Assembly (NCBI RefSeq): GCF_002943465.1
Contig: NZ_PTQY01000004.1
Coordinates: forward strand, 248,001 to 312,000
Source: Rhodoferax sp. TS-BS-61-7
Lineage (GTDB): Bacteria > Pseudomonadota > Gammaproteobacteria > Burkholderiales > Burkholderiaceae_C
Length of the DNA: 64,000 nt
Reading direction: 5' to 3'
In this document: positions 1 to 8,601 of the stretch, one piece after another
Layout of the letters: each line of letters opens with the position of its first letter
How positions within the stretch are numbered: position 1 is the stretch's first letter
Notes under the pieces: model-generated
What the model saw: only the letters and a program-made list of their open reading frames with translations
What the model was told of the DNA's origin: nothing
Database searches by the model: none
Program-made: the position numbers and the translations under genes

Positions 1-1
1 G

Positions 2-1120
2 CGGCTGCGCCGCCCCCTGCAACGCGGGGACTACCCGCCCATGCTGCGCAGTGACACACCCGGCCCTGCCGGAGACCCGCCGCCAACGCCGCCCGACATG
101 GACGCCCCGCCTGACGACGATATGCCGGGCCGCTTTGGCCGCGGCCCCGAGTTTCTGGTGCGCATGCAGGATGGTCAGACGGTCCATATGCACCTGCCAC
201 GTCCGCCAGCGTCCAGCTGGAAGGCCCCGTTTGGCTTCTTCTGGACCCTGGGGCTGGTAGGCATTGCCGTGGCACTGGCCACCTACCCGATTGTTCGCCG
301 CCTGACCCGACGCCTGGAAACCCTGCGCCAGGGCGTGGAACGCTGGGGCGATGGGGACCTGGGTGCACGCGTAGCCTTGGGGGGGGATGACGAGGTGGGT
401 TTTCTGGCCACCCGCTTTAACCACGCGGCCCAACAGGTGCAAAGCCTGGTGCAGTCCCACGAAGCCCTGCTGGCCTCACAAAAATCCTTACTGGCCAATG
501 CCTCCCACGAGCTGCGCTCGCCTCTCGCGCGCATCCGCATGGGCATGGAACTGATGGGCAGCAGCCCCAGCCCCACGTTCAAGGCCGAGATCGCCCGCAA
601 CATCAGCGAGCTGGACCAGTTGATTGAAGAAATTTTGCTGGCCAGCCGCCTGGACGCCAAAGACGCCGACATGGGCACCGTGGAATCGGTAGACCTGGTG
701 GGCCTGGCGGCAGAGGAATGCGCACGCACCCAGGCCAACCTGGACACCACCACCGCCACACTGGCCGTGCCCGGCATCACCAAGCTGCTGCGCCGCGCCG
801 TGCGCAACCTGCTGGAAAACGCACGCCGCTACGGCGCCGGTGAAGTCACGCTGGTGCTGGGCCAGGACAACACCCACGCCACCCTCCAGGTGTGTGACCG
901 CGGCCCCGGCGTACCCGAGGCTTTGCAAAACCGGATTTTTGAACCGTTTTACCGCTTGCCCGGGGCGTCCGAGCGCGAGGGCGGTGTGGGTCTGGGCTTG
1001 GCGCTGGTCAAATCCATCACCCAGCGCCATGGCGGCACCGTGACCTGCCGCAACCGGCCCGACGGTGGCGCGTGTTTTGAGATTCGCCTGCCGCTGCAGG
1101 CGCCCGCCAGCCCGCGCTAA
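2..1120 (+). CDS. Sensor histidine kinase, 5'-truncated by the window edge
   Basis: This is the C-terminal portion of a membrane-bound two-component sensor kinase. The reading frame is open through the left edge with no stop, so the true N-terminus, probably a first membrane helix, lies outside. Numbering from the ATG at 41, a Pro/Asp-rich periplasmic-type stretch comes first, then a membrane helix at about residues 65-85, a HAMP-like linker (90-140), the phospho-acceptor H-box (NASHELRSP, His about 156) and a GHKL ATPase domain with N-box (RNLLENARRYG), G1 (DRGPGVP) and G2 (GVGLGLALV). All catalytic motifs are intact. The partner response regulator is presumably just upstream, outside the window. 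Signal specificity cannot be read from the sequence. Confidence 0.9.
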   Translation, partial: RLRRPLQRGDYPPMLRSDTPGPAGDPPPTPPDMDAPPDDDMPGRFGRGPEFLVRMQDGQTVHMHLPRPPASSWKAPFGFFWTLGLVGIAVALATYPIVRRLTRRLETLRQGVERWGDGDLGARVALGGDDEVGFLATRFNHAAQQVQSLVQSHEALLASQKSLLANASHELRSPLARIRMGMELMGSSPSPTFKAEIARNISELDQLIEEILLASRLDAKDADMGTVESVDLVGLAAEECARTQANLDTTTATLAVPGITKLLRRAVRNLLENARRYGAGEVTLVLGQDNTHATLQVCDRGPGVPEALQNRIFEPFYRLPGASEREGGVGLGLALVKSITQRHGGTVTCRNRPDGGACFEIRLPLQAPASPR

Positions 1121-1130
1121 GGCCGGTGGC

Positions 1131-2381
1131 TCAGGACGCGGCCTTTAAAAACAGGTCGCGGTCCGGGGCAAAGTTTTCATGCAGCGGTAAGAGGGCACCG
1201 CCCAGCGCACGCGCGTCCGACCCGATGCTGCCCGCAATCACGGTGGCGGGCCACAGGCCTTCCCAGTTGTAACGGCGCAGGGCCAAACCGGTTTCCTCAA
1301 TCAAGCGCTGCAACATGCCGCGCGAAAACGAGCCGTCAATCACCACCGCATCAATGTCCAGAAACGCCGTGCCGCTCACCACACACTGGGCCAGGCCGAG
1401 TGCGGCGCTGCTGATCCAGGCATCGGTGTGCACGGCAAACGGCGCGGACATGGCGCGGTCGTCATACGCGGCGCTGGGGTCCAGGCCCTCGGCCTGGTAA
1501 CGCTGCTCCAGCTCCCACAAGGAAGCATGGGCAATCAGCTGCTCAGGCATGCTGCCGGGAGCCGCCACCTGCAGGGGCAAGGAGGCCACGGCGCCCGCAT
1601 TGCCGTGGATGCCACCGTGCAGGTGCGAGTTGAGCACCAGCCCGCCGCCCACAAAGGTGTCCACGAACAAATACAGAAAACTCTTGAGATCGCGCCCGCG
1701 GCCGGCCACCAATTCGGCCACACAGGCGGCCGAGGTGTCTTTGGCAAAACTCACCGGCGCGTCGGTCATGGCCTGCACCTGCGCGCACAGGTCAATATGG
1801 TTCCACTGGTCTGACACCGCTTCGGACAGGCCCAGCATCTTGTGCCAACCACCCAGGTTGAACGGTGCGGCCACGCCCACGCCTACCAGGCGCGGCGCCA
1901 ACGCACCCAGGCCGTCCTGGATGGCACGCATGCGGGTTTGCACCACGGGCAGCAAAGCGTCAGCGTCGGGGAAATCGTAGGCCAGCGTCTCGCGCACACG
2001 CACCTTACCGGTGAAGTCCACCAGCAGCCAGTCGGCACTGCGCCGGCCAATCTTGATGCCCAGCGCAAACGCGCCATCCGGGTTCAGCGCCATGGGCACC
2101 GAGGGCTGGCCAATGCGGCCACGCACCCGCTCCTGTTTGATCAGCAGACCATCGTCTTCCAGGCGGGTGGTGATGAGGCCAATGGTCTGGGCAGTGAGGC
2201 CGGTGAGGCGCGCCAGGTCGGCTTTGGGCAGGCTGCCATTGAGGCGGATGGCGTGCAACACCACCCGTTCGTTGAACTGGCGCATGCCCACATGGTTGGA
2301 GCCCCGCGGCCGCAGGACCGGAGGGGAAGCAGCCACCGCCGTGTCGGGGCGGGTGGCAGGTGCGTTGTCAGCAAGGTTCAT
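1131..2381 (-). CDS. frcR: ROK-family transcriptional regulator of the sugar transporter
   Basis: A 416-residue protein with an N-terminal winged helix-turn-helix (around LPKADLARLTGLTAQ) followed by a ROK sugar-kinase-like fold. It probably senses a sugar and represses the adjacent ABC transporter genes. ROK proteins normally carry GEIGH in the sugar/zinc site; here the equivalent stretch reads GNAGAVASLPL, so the Glu, the His and the cysteine cluster are missing. That fits a regulator rather than an active kinase. The chosen ATG at 2381 follows a poor ribosome site; an ATG at 2402 is an alternative. The gene lies just downstream of the transporter ATPase on the same strand. The frcR name rests on similarity to the rhizobial Frc gene set and is tentative. 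Confidence 0.8.
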   Translation of the reverse strand: MNLADNAPATRPDTAVAASPPVLRPRGSNHVGMRQFNERVVLHAIRLNGSLPKADLARLTGLTAQTIGLITTRLEDDGLLIKQERVRGRIGQPSVPMALNPDGAFALGIKIGRRSADWLLVDFTGKVRVRETLAYDFPDADALLPVVQTRMRAIQDGLGALAPRLVGVGVAAPFNLGGWHKMLGLSEAVSDQWNHIDLCAQVQAMTDAPVSFAKDTSAACVAELVAGRGRDLKSFLYLFVDTFVGGGLVLNSHLHGGIHGNAGAVASLPLQVAAPGSMPEQLIAHASLWELEQRYQAEGLDPSAAYDDRAMSAPFAVHTDAWISSAALGLAQCVVSGTAFLDIDAVVIDGSFSRGMLQRLIEETGLALRRYNWEGLWPATVIAGSIGSDARALGGALLPLHENFAPDRDLFLKAAS

Positions 2382-2445
2382 GGTGGGGCGATTTTGACCC
2401 ATGAAGCGCCCCACCCGCCAAAACTTTTTGGCGCGCAGGGGTGAT

Positions 2446-3234
2446 TCAGGCCAGCGCCGACGCGGGCAGATCCTCAACGACTTTGGCCCCTGTCATCACC
2501 GCCACGGTGTCACTCATGCTGATGGTTTTGGGGTTGACGACGCAGGCCCGTTTGCCCAGGCGCTGGATGTGGATGCGGTCCGCAATCTCAAACACATGCG
2601 GCATGTTGTGGCTGATCAAGATGACCGGTAGCCCCTTGTCGCGCACGCGGCGGATCAGCTCCAGCACCATATTGCCCTCTTTCACACCTAGCGCGGCAGT
2701 GGGCTCGTCCATGATCACCACGTGCTGGGCAAACGCCGCTGCACGCGCCACCGCCACACACTGGCGCTGGCCGCCCGAGAGCGTTTCCACCGCCTGCGTC
2801 ATGGAGCGGATGCCGACCTTGAGGTCGTTCATACGCGAGATCGCCTCGTCCAGCATGCGCTTCTTGTCCAGCGAGCGGAACACACTGCCCAGCACGCCGG
2901 GGCGGCGCAGCTCGCGGCCCAGAAACAGGTTTTCGGCAATCGACATGGCGGGGGCCACGGCCAGGTCCTGGTAGACGGTTTCGATGCCATGGCGGCGCGC
3001 ATCAATGGGCGAGCGGAAATGCACGGCCTGGCCGTCCAGCTCCATCGTGCCTTCGTCGGGCACCACAGCGCCCGACAGGGCCTTGATCAGGCTGGACTTT
3101 CCAGCGCCGTTGTCACCAATCACGGCCAGAATTTCACCGGCGCGCAGCTCGAAATCCACACCGTCCAATGCGGTCACACCGCCGTAACGTTTGACCAGGC
3201 CCGAGGCCTTGAGAATGATCTGGGGCGTGGCCAT
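2446..3234 (-). CDS. frcA: Sugar ABC transporter ATP-binding protein, FrcA-type
   Basis: A 262-residue ATPase that would power sugar uptake at the inner membrane. Walker A is GDNGAGKSS (40-48), the signature LSGGQRQ (152-158), Walker B HVVIMDEPTA (171-180) and the switch His lies in LISHN (206-210). It has a single nucleotide-binding domain, whereas RbsA-type sugar ATPases have two; the single-domain form is typical of the FrcA branch. Its ATG overlaps the permease stop codon by one base (TAATG), which implies translational coupling. The actual substrate (fructose, ribose, mannose or another sugar) is inferred from family only. Confidence 0.88.
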   Translation of the reverse strand: MATPQIILKASGLVKRYGGVTALDGVDFELRAGEILAVIGDNGAGKSSLIKALSGAVVPDEGTMELDGQAVHFRSPIDARRHGIETVYQDLAVAPAMSIAENLFLGRELRRPGVLGSVFRSLDKKRMLDEAISRMNDLKVGIRSMTQAVETLSGGQRQCVAVARAAAFAQHVVIMDEPTAALGVKEGNMVLELIRRVRDKGLPVILISHNMPHVFEIADRIHIQRLGKRACVVNPKTISMSDTVAVMTGAKVVEDLPASALA

Positions 3235-4193
3235 TAGCGGGCTCCCTTGCGTGAGAGTTGGTCTGCGGCCACCGCAAGGATGACCAAAATGCCGGTGATC
3301 AGGGTCTGGTAGACCGAGGCCACGTCCATCAGCGTGAGGCCGTTGCGGAACACACCCACAATGACGGCGCCCACCAAGGAACCCAAAATGATGCCGCGGC
3401 CACCAAACAGCGAAGTGCCGCCCAGCACCACGGCGGTGATGGCATCCAGGTTTTCGGTCTGCCCCGCTTGTGGGTCACCCACCCCGGTGCGTGCCACCGA
3501 CAACAGGGCGGCGATGCCATACAGCACGCCGGCCAGCACATAGACGCCCAGCAGCACACGCTCGACGGAAATACCACTCAGGCGCACGGCCTCGGGGTTG
3601 TTGCCCACGGCGTACACATGGCGACCTGCCGCGGTGTCCCGCAACAAATGCCAAGCCAGCAGGTACATGCCCAGCATGACCACGGTACCCCAGGCCACGG
3701 ATGTGCCACCCAGTGAAAAGGTATTCCCCAGCACCGTCATGCTCTCGGGCAGGTTGCCCACGGTTTGGGCTTCGGAGTAAATCTGGGTGATCGCAAACGC
3801 AATGTTCATGGTGCCCAGCGTCACGATGAAAGAAGGCAGCTTGACCCGGGTCACCAGCAGGCCGTTGAGCAGGCCAAACGCCGCCGTCACCAGGATGCCG
3901 CACAAGATACCCAGCACGGGTGGCATGCCAAGGTCCATGGTGAACTTGGTCATCACGATGCCGCCGAGCGCCATCACCATGCCGCAGGACAGGTCAATGC
4001 CGGCGGTCAGGATGATCAGGGTCTGGCCGATGGCCAGCAGGCCGACCACCATGACCTGCTGCAGCACCAGGGAGAGGTTTTCGCCAGTCAAAAAGCGGTC
4101 GGATTGCGTGGCAAAAAACACGCAGGCCGCCAGCAAGGCCAGCCAGGGCCCGAGCAAGGCCCATGGAATAGGTTTGGAAGAATTCGTTGCCAT
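3234..4193 (-). CDS. frcC: Sugar ABC transporter permease, FrcC/RbsC-type
   Basis: A 319-residue inner-membrane permease of the carbohydrate-uptake-2 class. Hydrophobic segments run through most of the protein, starting with one at about residues 10-28. The conserved loop AGIDLSCG sits near residues 64-71 and the family EAA-like region (VVLGGTSLFGGRG) lies near residue 255. It pairs with the ATPase encoded immediately downstream and the binding protein encoded upstream. The 114 bp between it and the binding-protein gene contain a GC-rich hairpin. Confidence 0.88.
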   Translation of the reverse strand: MATNSSKPIPWALLGPWLALLAACVFFATQSDRFLTGENLSLVLQQVMVVGLLAIGQTLIILTAGIDLSCGMVMALGGIVMTKFTMDLGMPPVLGILCGILVTAAFGLLNGLLVTRVKLPSFIVTLGTMNIAFAITQIYSEAQTVGNLPESMTVLGNTFSLGGTSVAWGTVVMLGMYLLAWHLLRDTAAGRHVYAVGNNPEAVRLSGISVERVLLGVYVLAGVLYGIAALLSVARTGVGDPQAGQTENLDAITAVVLGGTSLFGGRGIILGSLVGAVIVGVFRNGLTLMDVASVYQTLITGILVILAVAADQLSRKGAR

Positions 4194-4241
4194 AGGGGCT
4201 TACCAGTTGGCGCGCTTCAGCGCAAATGAGAGAGGGAACAA

Positions 4242-4275
4242 GGGCCCGGCACTGTGGGTAACAGCCGCCGGGCCC
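4242..4275 (-). promoter_or_regulatory. Hairpin between binding-protein and permease genes
   Basis: A perfect 9-bp inverted repeat (GGGCCCGGC / GCCGGGCCC) with a 16-nt loop lies between frcB and frcC. There is no U-run, so it is more likely a processing, stabilising or partial-attenuation hairpin than a full terminator. Such hairpins commonly raise binding-protein mRNA above that of the membrane genes downstream. Confidence 0.5.
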
Positions 4276-4307
4276 CGGGCACTCACAGGGCGCGAGCCCG
4301 TGTCAGC

Positions 4308-5294
4308 TTACTTTTTGCCCCAGCACAGGTCGGTACCGGTCTTGACGTCTTTGCTGTCCACGCCAGCCACTGCTTTGCCGGCAATCAGGGTCACGCCGGT
4401 GTCCACATAGCCCGAAGCCTTTTTGCCGCCCTTGGCGTAATCCACACCGGCGGCCACACCCATGGCGGCCATCTTCAGAGGGTATTGCTGCGAGGTGGCG
4501 GCAATCACGCCCTTGCCCACGTCGGCCACACCGGCGCAACCGCCGTCCACCGACACGATCAACACGCCCTTCTCTTTACCGGCTTTCTTCAGTGCGTTGT
4601 ACGCACCGGCCGCTGCGGGTTCGTTGATGGTGTAGACCACGTTGATGGCGGGGTCCTTTTGCAGGCAGTTTTCCATGGCGGTCTGGCCCTTGGCCTGGTT
4701 GCCATCGGTGTCGGCCGCGCACACGGTTTCTGCAGTCTTGGAGAGTTCGTTGGACTTGGCGTCATTCGCTTGCAGGCCAAAACCCTTCATAAAACCGTTG
4801 TGGCGCTGCGCACCCACGGGGTGGCCGGGGAACAGGTCCAACATGGCGATCTTGGCGGGCTTGCCACCCAGGGCGGCCTTGGCGTACTGGCCAATCAACT
4901 CACCGGCCTTGTAGTTGTCGGTGGCAAACAGGGCGTCGGCGCCTTCAAACGGGCTGTCCAGCGCAATCACTTGCACGCCTTTTTCCTGGGCTTTCTTCAC
5001 GGCGGGCAGGATGGCGTCGCCGGACGAGGTGATCAGGATGGTCTTGGCGCCACGGGCGGTCATGTTTTCGATGGCGGCGATTTGCGAAGCGGTGTCGCCG
5101 TCTTTCTTGCCAGAGGCGCTCATCAGCTTGGCACCCAGTTTTTTGGCTTCGGCTTCGGCGCCTTCCTTCATCTTCACGAAGAAGGGGTTGGTTTCGGTTT
5201 TGGTGATCAGGCCAATGACGGGCTCACCGGCAGCGAAGGCCGACGATGCGGCCAGGGCCAATGCGGACAGGATCAGGGGGGTGGACTTCTTCAT
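4308..5294 (-). CDS. frcB: Sugar ABC transporter periplasmic binding protein, FrcB/RbsB-type
   Basis: A 328-residue periplasmic-binding-protein-1 family protein. The ATG at 5294 has a good ribosome site (GAGGAG, 7 nt upstream) and begins a classical signal peptide, with likely cleavage after SSAFA near residue 21. The mature start (GEPVIGLITKTETNPFF) is typical of sugar binders. It captures the sugar in the periplasm and delivers it to the permease encoded downstream. It is the promoter-proximal gene of the unit. The ligand is not determinable from sequence alone; fructose is suggested by the neighbours. Confidence 0.88.
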   Translation of the reverse strand: MKKSTPLILSALALAASSAFAAGEPVIGLITKTETNPFFVKMKEGAEAEAKKLGAKLMSASGKKDGDTASQIAAIENMTARGAKTILITSSGDAILPAVKKAQEKGVQVIALDSPFEGADALFATDNYKAGELIGQYAKAALGGKPAKIAMLDLFPGHPVGAQRHNGFMKGFGLQANDAKSNELSKTAETVCAADTDGNQAKGQTAMENCLQKDPAINVVYTINEPAAAGAYNALKKAGKEKGVLIVSVDGGCAGVADVGKGVIAATSQQYPLKMAAMGVAAGVDYAKGGKKASGYVDTGVTLIAGKAVAGVDSKDVKTGTDLCWGKK

Positions 5295-5403
5295 CAGGTA
5301 TCTCCTCGGTCTGTGCGACCTTTTTCTGGCTGGATGGTCAGGGGAACGGGCCCCCGGGAAATTACGCTCTCTCACGGCGTGGCTGGACTATAGTTCCATT
5401 CAT

Positions 5404-5420
5404 TTACTTAAATCAAGTTA
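5404..5420. promoter_or_regulatory. Candidate operator between frcB and the divergent kinase gene
   Basis: The 134-bp divergent intergenic region contains an AT-rich imperfect palindrome (TTACTT-AAATC-AAGTTA, five of six positions paired). It lies close to the kinase start codon and in the shared promoter space. A ROK regulator site is a reasonable guess but unproven. Confidence 0.3.
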
Positions 5421-5428
5421 CTTTAATT

Positions 5429-6073
5429 ATGGAAAACCCTAATCCACCGGTACTTTTTTTATCCCCCGTCGATACCCAGCAGCGCATAGCCGCCCTGCTC
5501 GCCACCGGGCAGCGCAAGCTGCTGGGCATCGTGGCGCCGCCGGGGGCCGGCAAGTCCACGCTGGCCCAGGCGCTGCAGACGCAGTACCCCGGCCAGAGCC
5601 AGTACCTGCCCATGGACGGTTTCCATTTGGCCCAGACCGAACTGGAACGCCTGGGCCGCGCCCAGCGCAAGGGCGCGCCCGACACCTTTGACAGTGCCGG
5701 TTTCATCGCCCTGCTGCAACGCATCCGCCAGCAAACCGCGGGCGAAACGGTCTATGCGCCCGACTTCAACCGCGCGCTCGAAGAGCCGATTGCCGGCGCC
5801 ATCCCCATCACACCCGGCATCCCACTGGTCATTACCGAGGGCAACTACCTGCTGCTGGAAGACGATGGCTGGGCCGGCGCCCGCGCGTTGCTGGACGAGG
5901 TCTGGTACCTGGACGTGGACCCCGCGCTGCGCCACAGCCGCCTGCTGGCGCGCCACATGTTGTTTGGCCGTACACGCGAAGAGGCGCTGCAGTGGATGGC
6001 ACAGACCGATGAACCCAACGCACGGCGTATTGAGGCCAGCCGGCACCGGGCGGATGGGGTGGTGACAGGGTGA
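5429..6073 (+). CDS. frcK: Putative sugar/nucleoside kinase, FrcK/uridine-kinase-like
   Basis: A 214-residue P-loop kinase-fold protein, divergent from the sugar transporter operon. Walker A is APPGAGKST (36-44), followed by the DGFHL motif seen in uridine-kinase and pantothenate-kinase-like proteins. In rhizobia a homologous kinase (FrcK) is encoded with the Frc fructose transporter, so it probably phosphorylates the imported sugar or a derivative. The start ATG at 5429 lacks a clear ribosome site. The frame continues open upstream, but that part reads through the promoter region and the antisense of frcB and is not credible as coding. Confidence 0.75.
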   Translation: MENPNPPVLFLSPVDTQQRIAALLATGQRKLLGIVAPPGAGKSTLAQALQTQYPGQSQYLPMDGFHLAQTELERLGRAQRKGAPDTFDSAGFIALLQRIRQQTAGETVYAPDFNRALEEPIAGAIPITPGIPLVITEGNYLLLEDDGWAGARALLDEVWYLDVDPALRHSRLLARHMLFGRTREEALQWMAQTDEPNARRIEASRHRADGVVTG

Positions 6074-6114
6074 AATGGAAATTTGGGCGCCCTGGCGGCC
6101 CCAAAAATGACGAC

Positions 6115-6330
6115 GCAGGTCAAAAACCCCCATTTATTTGCAAAAAAGACTGCAAATTCACCCGAATGGGGGATACCGCTTTTGCCGGCCAAGGCAGAAA
6201 ATTCATCCCAGCTGCTGTCACAGTTCACAAGGATCGAAGCGAAACCAGCCAAATAGGTTTCCTTCAACAGGTTCCAACGACGTCCCTTCGGGGACTTTAC
6301 AAAGCCACCTTCGGGTGGCTTTTTTTTTCG
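6115..6330 (+). ncRNA. Candidate structured small RNA ending in an intrinsic terminator
   Basis: The 276 bp between frcK and the repeat at 6350 have no credible reading frame but are rich in RNA structure on the plus strand. An outer stem pairs 6127-6134 (CCCCCATT) with 6165-6172 (AATGGGGG) and encloses an inner stem, 6137-6142 (TTTGCA) with 6151-6156 (TGCAAA). A second hairpin with a TTCG loop lies at 6282-6295, directly before a strong terminator at 6301-6328. This could be an independent sRNA or the structured 3' end of the frcK mRNA. No promoter was identified with confidence, and no known RNA family was recognised. Confidence 0.4.
6301..6328 (+). terminator. Strong Rho-independent terminator
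   Basis: A 9-bp stem (AAAGCCACC / GGTGGCTTT) closed by a TTCG tetraloop is followed by an unbroken T-run. It works only in the plus direction, so it ends the frcK transcript or the candidate sRNA. It is not for waaF, which converges from the other side. Confidence 0.9.
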
Positions 6331-6349
6331 GACCTATGGGTGGGCACAG

Positions 6350-6412
6350 TTTGATGCCAAATTGGCACTTGACGACCGTGGGTATTGCGCAAACAGCTAC
6401 AAATAAGATAGC
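6350..6412 (-). repeat. Dispersed repeat, copy C, forming the 3' end of waaF
   Basis: On the minus strand this copy begins GCTATCTTATTTG, contains the core TAGCTGTTTGCGCA and ends with CCAATTTGGCATCAAA. Its first bases encode the last residues of WaaF (LSYL) and its TAG is the waaF stop codon. Confidence 0.85.
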
Positions 6413-7401
6413 ACCCGCTCGGGCGCAATGTCGTTCAGGCAGCGCGTATGGCCCAACGGGCAGTCGCGCGCAAAGCAGGGGGCGCAGTCCAGCGGGGGCT
6501 GGTAGGCCGAGTCGTTCTTGAGCCAGAGCACCGTGGCCCGCGCACTCAGCGGTGGGGTGTGCAGCGGGCTGGACGAGCCAAACACCGCCACCTGGGGCAC
6601 GCCAAAGGCGGCGGCTACGTGCATCAGGCCCGAATCGTTGCTGACCATGGCTTTGGCCGAGGCTATCAGCGCAATCGCCTGGTCCAAAGAGGTCTTGCCG
6701 GCCAGGTCCACGCAATGGCCGGGCTGGCGGGTATTCACCGCGCTGGCGATCTCGGCACATACCACGGCGTCTTTGCCCGAACCCAAGAGCAACACGGGCA
6801 GCGCCAGCTGGCTGGCCAGCGTAGCAAAGTGGGCCGCGGGCCAGCGTTTGGCCGGGCCGTATTCGGCGCCAGGCGCCAGCACATAAAAACCTTGGGCCGG
6901 CAGGCCCTGCGCAGCTAAGGCCTGCTCGGCCGCGCCAGGGGCCAGTTGTAGCTGCGGCTGGTCGGCATCCAGTTCAGCGTCACCACTCAACGCCGAATAA
7001 AACGCCACCATGGGCGGGCGTTCGCCCTCCGGCGGGTTAGGCAGGCGCTGGTTCAGCAGGCCCCAGCGGACCTCGCCGGAGTACCCCACCCGTTTGGGAA
7101 TACCGGCCCACCAGGGGATCAGCGCACTTTTGAGGGAGTTAGGCCCCACATAGGCCACATCGAAGCGGCCACGCAGACGGTGGGCCATGGCCCGGCGCGC
7201 CGCCCATTGCAGACCGCCGCGGGCGAACGGAAACTCCATCACCTCGGCCACCTGGGGCATGGCCCGGTACACCGGCGCTACCCAAGGCAAGGCACCCACG
7301 GTGAGCCGCTCACCACGCGCCGCCAAGCGGCGCATCAGCGGCTCGGTCATCACCGCGTCCCCAATCCATTGGGGCGCGATGATCAGGGACTTAATGTCCA
7401 C
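6397..7401 (-). CDS. waaF: ADP-heptose:LPS heptosyltransferase II
   Basis: A 334-residue GT-B glycosyltransferase of family 9 that adds the second heptose to the LPS inner core on the cytoplasmic face of the inner membrane. Recognisable segments are APQWIGDAVM at the N-terminus, the donor-site segment GAEYGPAKRWP, SNDSGLMHVAAA, and a Cys-rich C-terminal stretch (DCAPCFARDCPLGHTRC) typical of WaaF. The start is GTG at 7401, overlapping the end of the upstream zinc-finger gene by 11 bp. The stop and the last four codons come from a dispersed repeat. The order ilvE, zinc-finger gene, waaF is, to my knowledge, common in Burkholderiales. Confidence 0.9.
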   Translation of the reverse strand: MDIKSLIIAPQWIGDAVMTEPLMRRLAARGERLTVGALPWVAPVYRAMPQVAEVMEFPFARGGLQWAARRAMAHRLRGRFDVAYVGPNSLKSALIPWWAGIPKRVGYSGEVRWGLLNQRLPNPPEGERPPMVAFYSALSGDAELDADQPQLQLAPGAAEQALAAQGLPAQGFYVLAPGAEYGPAKRWPAAHFATLASQLALPVLLLGSGKDAVVCAEIASAVNTRQPGHCVDLAGKTSLDQAIALIASAKAMVSNDSGLMHVAAAFGVPQVAVFGSSSPLHTPPLSARATVLWLKNDSAYQPPLDCAPCFARDCPLGHTRCLNDIAPERVLSYL

Positions 7402-7597
7402 CCGCGAAGTGCTCGCCGTCTTTCAGTTTGTAGACCGTACCGCAGTAAGGGCACTTGGCTTCGCCCGTGCGGCCTACATCCAGGTACACCTTGGGGTGGG
7501 TGTTCCAAGTTTTCATGTCGGCCAGCGGGCTGGGGCAGAACACGCCACCTTGGTGGTTCAGGTCTTTGGCCAGCAGTTCAATTTTTGCGTTTGTCAT
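7391..7597 (-). CDS. Small CHCC-type zinc-finger protein
   Basis: A 68-residue protein with a C-terminal zinc-binding motif (AKCPYCGTVYKL) preceded by an upstream Cys and the conserved HPKVYLDV segment. This matches the zf-CHCC family, which also includes the mitochondrial complex I subunit NDUFS6. It lies 5 bp after ilvE and overlaps waaF by 11 bp, so it is co-transcribed with both. The bacterial role is unknown to me. Confidence 0.85.
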   Translation of the reverse strand: MTNAKIELLAKDLNHQGGVFCPSPLADMKTWNTHPKVYLDVGRTGEAKCPYCGTVYKLKDGEHFAGGH

Positions 7598-7602
7598 GGG
7601 TC

Positions 7603-8553
7603 TCAGACCTTCGTGAGCCAGTGGGCGTATTTCGGGTTGCGGCCGTTGACGATGTCAAAAAACGCGGATTGGATTTTTTCGGTGATCGGGCCACGGCTAC
7701 CCACGTAGTCGCCCTTGCCCAGTTCAATGCGGTCCAGCTCGCGGATCGGCGTCACTTCAGCCGCAGTACCGGTGAAGAAGGCTTCGTCAGCGATGTAGAC
7801 CTCGTCACGCGTGATGCGTTTTTGCACGATCTCCAGGCCCAGGTCTTTGGCGATGTGGAACACGGTGTTGCGGGTGATGCCGTTCAGCGCACCAGCCGAC
7901 AGGTCGGGCGTGTAGATCACGCCGTTCTTGATGACAAAGATGTTTTCGCCCGCGCCTTCGGACACAAAACCCGAGCTGTCCAGCAGCAGGGCTTCGTCGT
8001 AGCCGTCGTCGGTGGCTTCCATGTTGGCCAGGATCGAGTTGGTGTAGTTGCTCACCGCCTTGGCCTGCGTCATGGTGATGTTGACGTGGTGGCGCGTGTA
8101 GCTGCTGGTCTTCACGCGGATGCCACGTTTCATGCCCTCTTCGCCCAGGTAGGCGCCCCAGGGCCATGCGGCCACCATCAGGTGGATGGTGTTGCCCTTG
8201 GGGGACACACCCAGCTTCTTGTCGCCGATCCAGGTCAGGGGGCGCAGGTAGCCGGATTCGAGCTTGTTTTCACGGATCACGGCGCACTGGGCTTCGTTCA
8301 CCTGTTCCTGGGTAAACGGGATGGTCATGCGCAGGATCTTGGCGCTGTTGAACAGGCGCTCCGTGTGCTCCTGCAGGCGGAAGATGGCCGGGCCGTTGAC
8401 GGTGTTGTAGGCCCGCACGCCTTCAAACGCGCCGCAGCCGTAGTGCAGCGTGTGGCTCAGCACGTGGATCTTGGCGTCGCGCCAGTCCACCATCTGGCCA
8501 TCCATCCAGATTTTTCCGTCGCGGTCAGACATGGAGGGAGGAAGTACGCTCAT
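7603..8553 (-). CDS. ilvE: Branched-chain amino acid aminotransferase
   Basis: A 316-residue fold-type IV PLP enzyme that interconverts branched-chain 2-oxo acids and leucine, isoleucine or valine in the cytosol. The PLP lysine is K165 in MTQAKAVSNY. Other conserved segments include HYGCGAFEGVRAY near the N-terminus and SEGAGENIFV in the C-terminal half. Length is normal. The ATG at 8553 has a reasonable upstream purine stretch. It is followed at 5 bp by the zinc-finger gene. Confidence 0.95.
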   Translation of the reverse strand: MSVLPPSMSDRDGKIWMDGQMVDWRDAKIHVLSHTLHYGCGAFEGVRAYNTVNGPAIFRLQEHTERLFNSAKILRMTIPFTQEQVNEAQCAVIRENKLESGYLRPLTWIGDKKLGVSPKGNTIHLMVAAWPWGAYLGEEGMKRGIRVKTSSYTRHHVNITMTQAKAVSNYTNSILANMEATDDGYDEALLLDSSGFVSEGAGENIFVIKNGVIYTPDLSAGALNGITRNTVFHIAKDLGLEIVQKRITRDEVYIADEAFFTGTAAEVTPIRELDRIELGKGDYVGSRGPITEKIQSAFFDIVNGRNPKYAHWLTKV

Positions 8554-8601
8554 CAGGGTGTCCTTGTAAGGGGTGGCTGCAAAGAATGCGAAACGCTGAT
8601 T

